Positions 43,988-44,589 of a stretch of 44,589 bases of DNA are shown here, one piece after another. Under the pieces are notes generated by a model. That model saw only the letters and a list, made by a program, of their open reading frames with translations, searched no databases and had not been told where the DNA came from. The DNA is from Desulfosarcina sp. (lineage in GTDB: Bacteria; Desulfobacterota; Desulfobacteria; Desulfobacterales; Desulfosarcinaceae): assembly GCA_014237405.1 (NCBI GenBank), contig JABZFO010000031.1, positions 1 to 44,589 of the forward strand, read 5' to 3'. The position numbers and the translations under genes are program-made. Positions within the stretch are counted from its first letter, which is position 1; each line of letters opens with the position of its first letter.

Positions 43988-44551
43988 ATGAAAAACGAGC
44001 GGATCAAATCACTTCTCACCCATCCTAACACGCTGACGCTGTTCAGAATCATCTCGGTCCCGATTATCGTGGTGCTGCTGATGATGCCCAACCGCTTCAC
44101 GGCGCTGCTGGCCGGCCTGATTTTCAGTGTTGCCGCCATCACGGATTATTTTGACGGATACCTGGCCCGGCGCTACGGGCTGGTCTCCAACCTGGGGAAG
44201 GTGATGGATCCGGTGGCGGATAAGCTCTTGGTCTCCTGTACGCTCATCATGCTGAGCGCACTTGGATGGATGCCGGCGTGGATCGCCTGTATCATCATCG
44301 GTCGGGAACTGGCCGTCAGCGGGCTCAGGAATATCATCGCCCAGAATAAGCTGGACGTCTCCGCATCCAGTCTGGGCAAATACAAGACCGGCTTCCAAAT
44401 CGCGGCAATTATCCCATTGCTGTTTCACTATCCGGCCTTTGGATTTGACTTCCAGGCCGTCGGCATGTTCTTTCTCTGGGGGGCCTTGGTGTTTACGCTC
44501 TGGTCGGGGGTCGACTACTTCCTCCGGTTCAGAAAATTGCTCCGCGGCTGA
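43988..44551 (+). CDS. pgsA: CDP-diacylglycerol-glycerol-3-phosphate 3-phosphatidyltransferase
   Basis: Makes phosphatidylglycerol phosphate in the inner membrane. 187 residues with several TM helices and the CDP-alcohol phosphotransferase motif in full: Asp53, Asp56-Gly57, Ala60-Arg61, Gly70, Asp74 and Asp78 (ITDYFDGYLARR ... LGKVMDPVADKLL). NTLTLFRIISVPII and IIGRELAVSGLRNI are typical for PgsA rather than other members. Complete. Confidence 0.95.
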   Translation: MKNERIKSLLTHPNTLTLFRIISVPIIVVLLMMPNRFTALLAGLIFSVAAITDYFDGYLARRYGLVSNLGKVMDPVADKLLVSCTLIMLSALGWMPAWIACIIIGRELAVSGLRNIIAQNKLDVSASSLGKYKTGFQIAAIIPLLFHYPAFGFDFQAVGMFFLWGALVFTLWSGVDYFLRFRKLLRG

Positions 44552-44560
44552 ACTTTTCTG

Positions 44561-44587
44561 TTGACATTGAGACCATTAATTTATAGA
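44561..44587 (+). promoter_or_regulatory. Possible promoter at the window end
   Basis: Perfect TTGACA at 44561-44566 followed by TATAGA at 44582-44587 (15-base spacer) or TAGAAA at 17 bases. It would drive whatever lies beyond the window. In many bacteria tRNA genes follow pgsA, so a tRNA operon is possible. Confidence 0.4.
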
Positions 44588-44589
44588 AA

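Overview
The window is about 44.6 kb of a Gram-negative bacterial chromosome. The gene set and order (rng-yajC-secD-secF-dprA-topA on one strand; xerC-hslV-hslU-argB-argD-argG-argH-dapF-folK on the other; plus lptE, murJ and family-4 uracil-DNA glycosylase) and the protein sequences resemble sulfate-reducing Desulfobacterota (Deltaproteobacteria), most likely Desulfobacterales. This is inference from familiarity with the families, not from a search. Almost all of the window is housekeeping sequence of moderately high GC.

Layout. 1-2.4 kb is an AT-rich accessory stretch with a YdjM-like membrane hydrolase, a possible small membrane protein, and a candidate structured RNA ending in a clear terminator. 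2.4-4.0 kb (minus) holds a ribbon-helix-helix protein and a RodZ-like pair split over two frames (HTH, then TM plus DUF2914). 4.6-7.5 kb has convergent trkA and trkH (potassium uptake). 7.7-10.5 kb (plus) has cinA and manC. 10.5-21.8 kb is a minus-strand block read from rng through yajC, secD, secF, dprA and topA to tex and dtd. From 22.1 kb everything is plus strand except rpsT: leuS, lptE, murJ, a divIC/ftsB-type gene, a TPR gene, coaBC, udg, nfeD and a slipin gene. Then come a Rho-N domain gene, a HAD phosphatase, xerC, hslV-hslU, argB-argD-argG-argH (no argF), a lipoprotein gene, dapF, folK, a tiny membrane ORF, a transaldolase gene and pgsA.

Two signals are not explained by ordinary annotation. 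First, at least five conserved genes (trkA, tex, secD, rpsT, murJ), and probably a sixth small gene after folK, each lack one internal block of about 23-30 codons that is conserved in the family. In tex and secD the loss also shifts the frame. Because rpsT and secD are normally essential or nearly so, this is probably an assembly or amplification artefact, but it is systematic and needs read-level checking. Second, the spacers are full of short repeats: (a) three long imperfect palindromes sharing a small core (GCGTTA ... GCCTTGATC) while their arms differ between copies but stay self-complementary; (b) heptamer tandem repeats; (c) nonamer repeats placed just before or across the starts of manC and tex; (d) a 43-bp element present as inverted copies around trkH-cinA-manC-dtd-tex.

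No tRNA, rRNA, CRISPR array, transposase or prophage gene was recognised. No complete new defence or metabolic system is visible. The most original material is the palindrome family and the pattern of missing blocks.
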